Origin: a bacterium
GTDB taxonomy: Bacteria; Bacteroidota; Bacteroidia; Bacteroidales; Muribaculaceae
Assembly (NCBI GenBank): GCA_004559845.1
Contig: SFWW01000025.1
Coordinates: 1-13,580 of the forward strand
Reading direction: 5' to 3'
Length of the DNA: 13,580 bases
The notes beneath the pieces are model-generated. The model saw nothing but the letters and a program-made list of their open reading frames with translations, was not told the origin of the DNA and searched no databases. The position numbers and the translations under genes were made by a program. Positions 13,443 to 13,580 of the stretch are shown piece after piece (position 1 is the stretch's first letter; each line of letters opens with the position of its first letter).

Positions 13443-13580
13443 GAGAAAACTTTTGTTTACTCAAAGGATACATATGTGGCAGGCACCTACTACCTCGACC
13501 CACGGGGCGTGGAGGGCGTGGAAGCTATCGGCTCGGCGGAAAGTCCGCTGCCACTCCAAATCAAGGGGCGCGGCAACTAC
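13443..13580 (+). CDS. N-terminal part of a CotH-like secreted protein (runs off window)
   Basis: This frame encodes ...YVAGTYYLDPRGVEG, then VEAIGSAESPLPLQIKGRGN and a final Y. The pattern of a YYL-type beta strand, a GS-x-x-x-PLPLQIKGRGNY block and an early position fits the N-terminal region of Bacteroidales proteins with a CotH kinase-like domain. The frame is open from 13377 but has no ATG. The only ATG nearby (13441) is in another frame and encodes MRKLLFTQ, which looks like the start of a signal peptide. The gene therefore seems to have lost its signal-peptide core and shifted frame, or starts at TTG 13425 without export. The call rests on 46 residues. Confidence 0.5.

Noticed and set aside
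1..13580. tRNA, rRNA or insertion-sequence transposase genes
   Set aside because: I saw no cloverleaf-like T-arm/anticodon pattern, no rRNA motif and no transposase or integrase domain on either strand.

Overview
The window looks like a piece of a gut-type Bacteroidales chromosome (Prevotella/Muribaculaceae-like). This is an inference from three things. Promoter-like sites fit the Bacteroidota pattern TTTG-N19-21-TAnnTTTG. The starts are A-rich and lack Shine-Dalgarno sequences. The gene content is lineage-typical: a BspA-type leucine-rich-repeat protein with a type IX secretion (T9SS) tail, a DUF4494 protein, and CotH-like and FGE-type surface proteins. No species can be named from sequence alone.

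Layout. 1-231 is the 3' end of an unrecognised gene with extreme A/C-ending codon use. 232-836 has no gene but is full of structure: a 9-bp tandem array, several perfect hairpins and a nested inverted-repeat element, ending in a good promoter. 837-3908 is a large secreted BspA-like LRR protein. 4185-6509 (minus) is an exported protein with a dockerin-like module and three tandem FGE/SUMF1 domains, all lacking one of the two catalytic cysteines. 6801-7447 is gene debris: the last codons of a PHP-type tyrosine phosphatase paralogue fused at a short microhomology to an internal transketolase fragment. 7520-8141 (minus) is a MntA-HepT toxin-antitoxin pair with complete signature motifs. 8382-9116 (minus) is the intact PHP-type phosphatase whose 3' end matches the debris.

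The right-hand third is housekeeping-like: an acyl-ACP thioesterase (9241-9981), a convergent, overlapping YigZ/IMPACT protein (9965-10564, minus), a coupled DUF4494-YggS operon (10779-11908) and a sugar-type MFS transporter (12072-13334). The last bases hold the start of a CotH-like secreted protein whose N-terminus appears shifted out of frame.

No single new system is demonstrated. The points most worth following are the dockerin plus triple cysteine-depleted FGE protein, the rearranged phosphatase/transketolase/toxin-antitoxin segment between two phosphatase 3' ends, and the structured non-coding region at 261-611.
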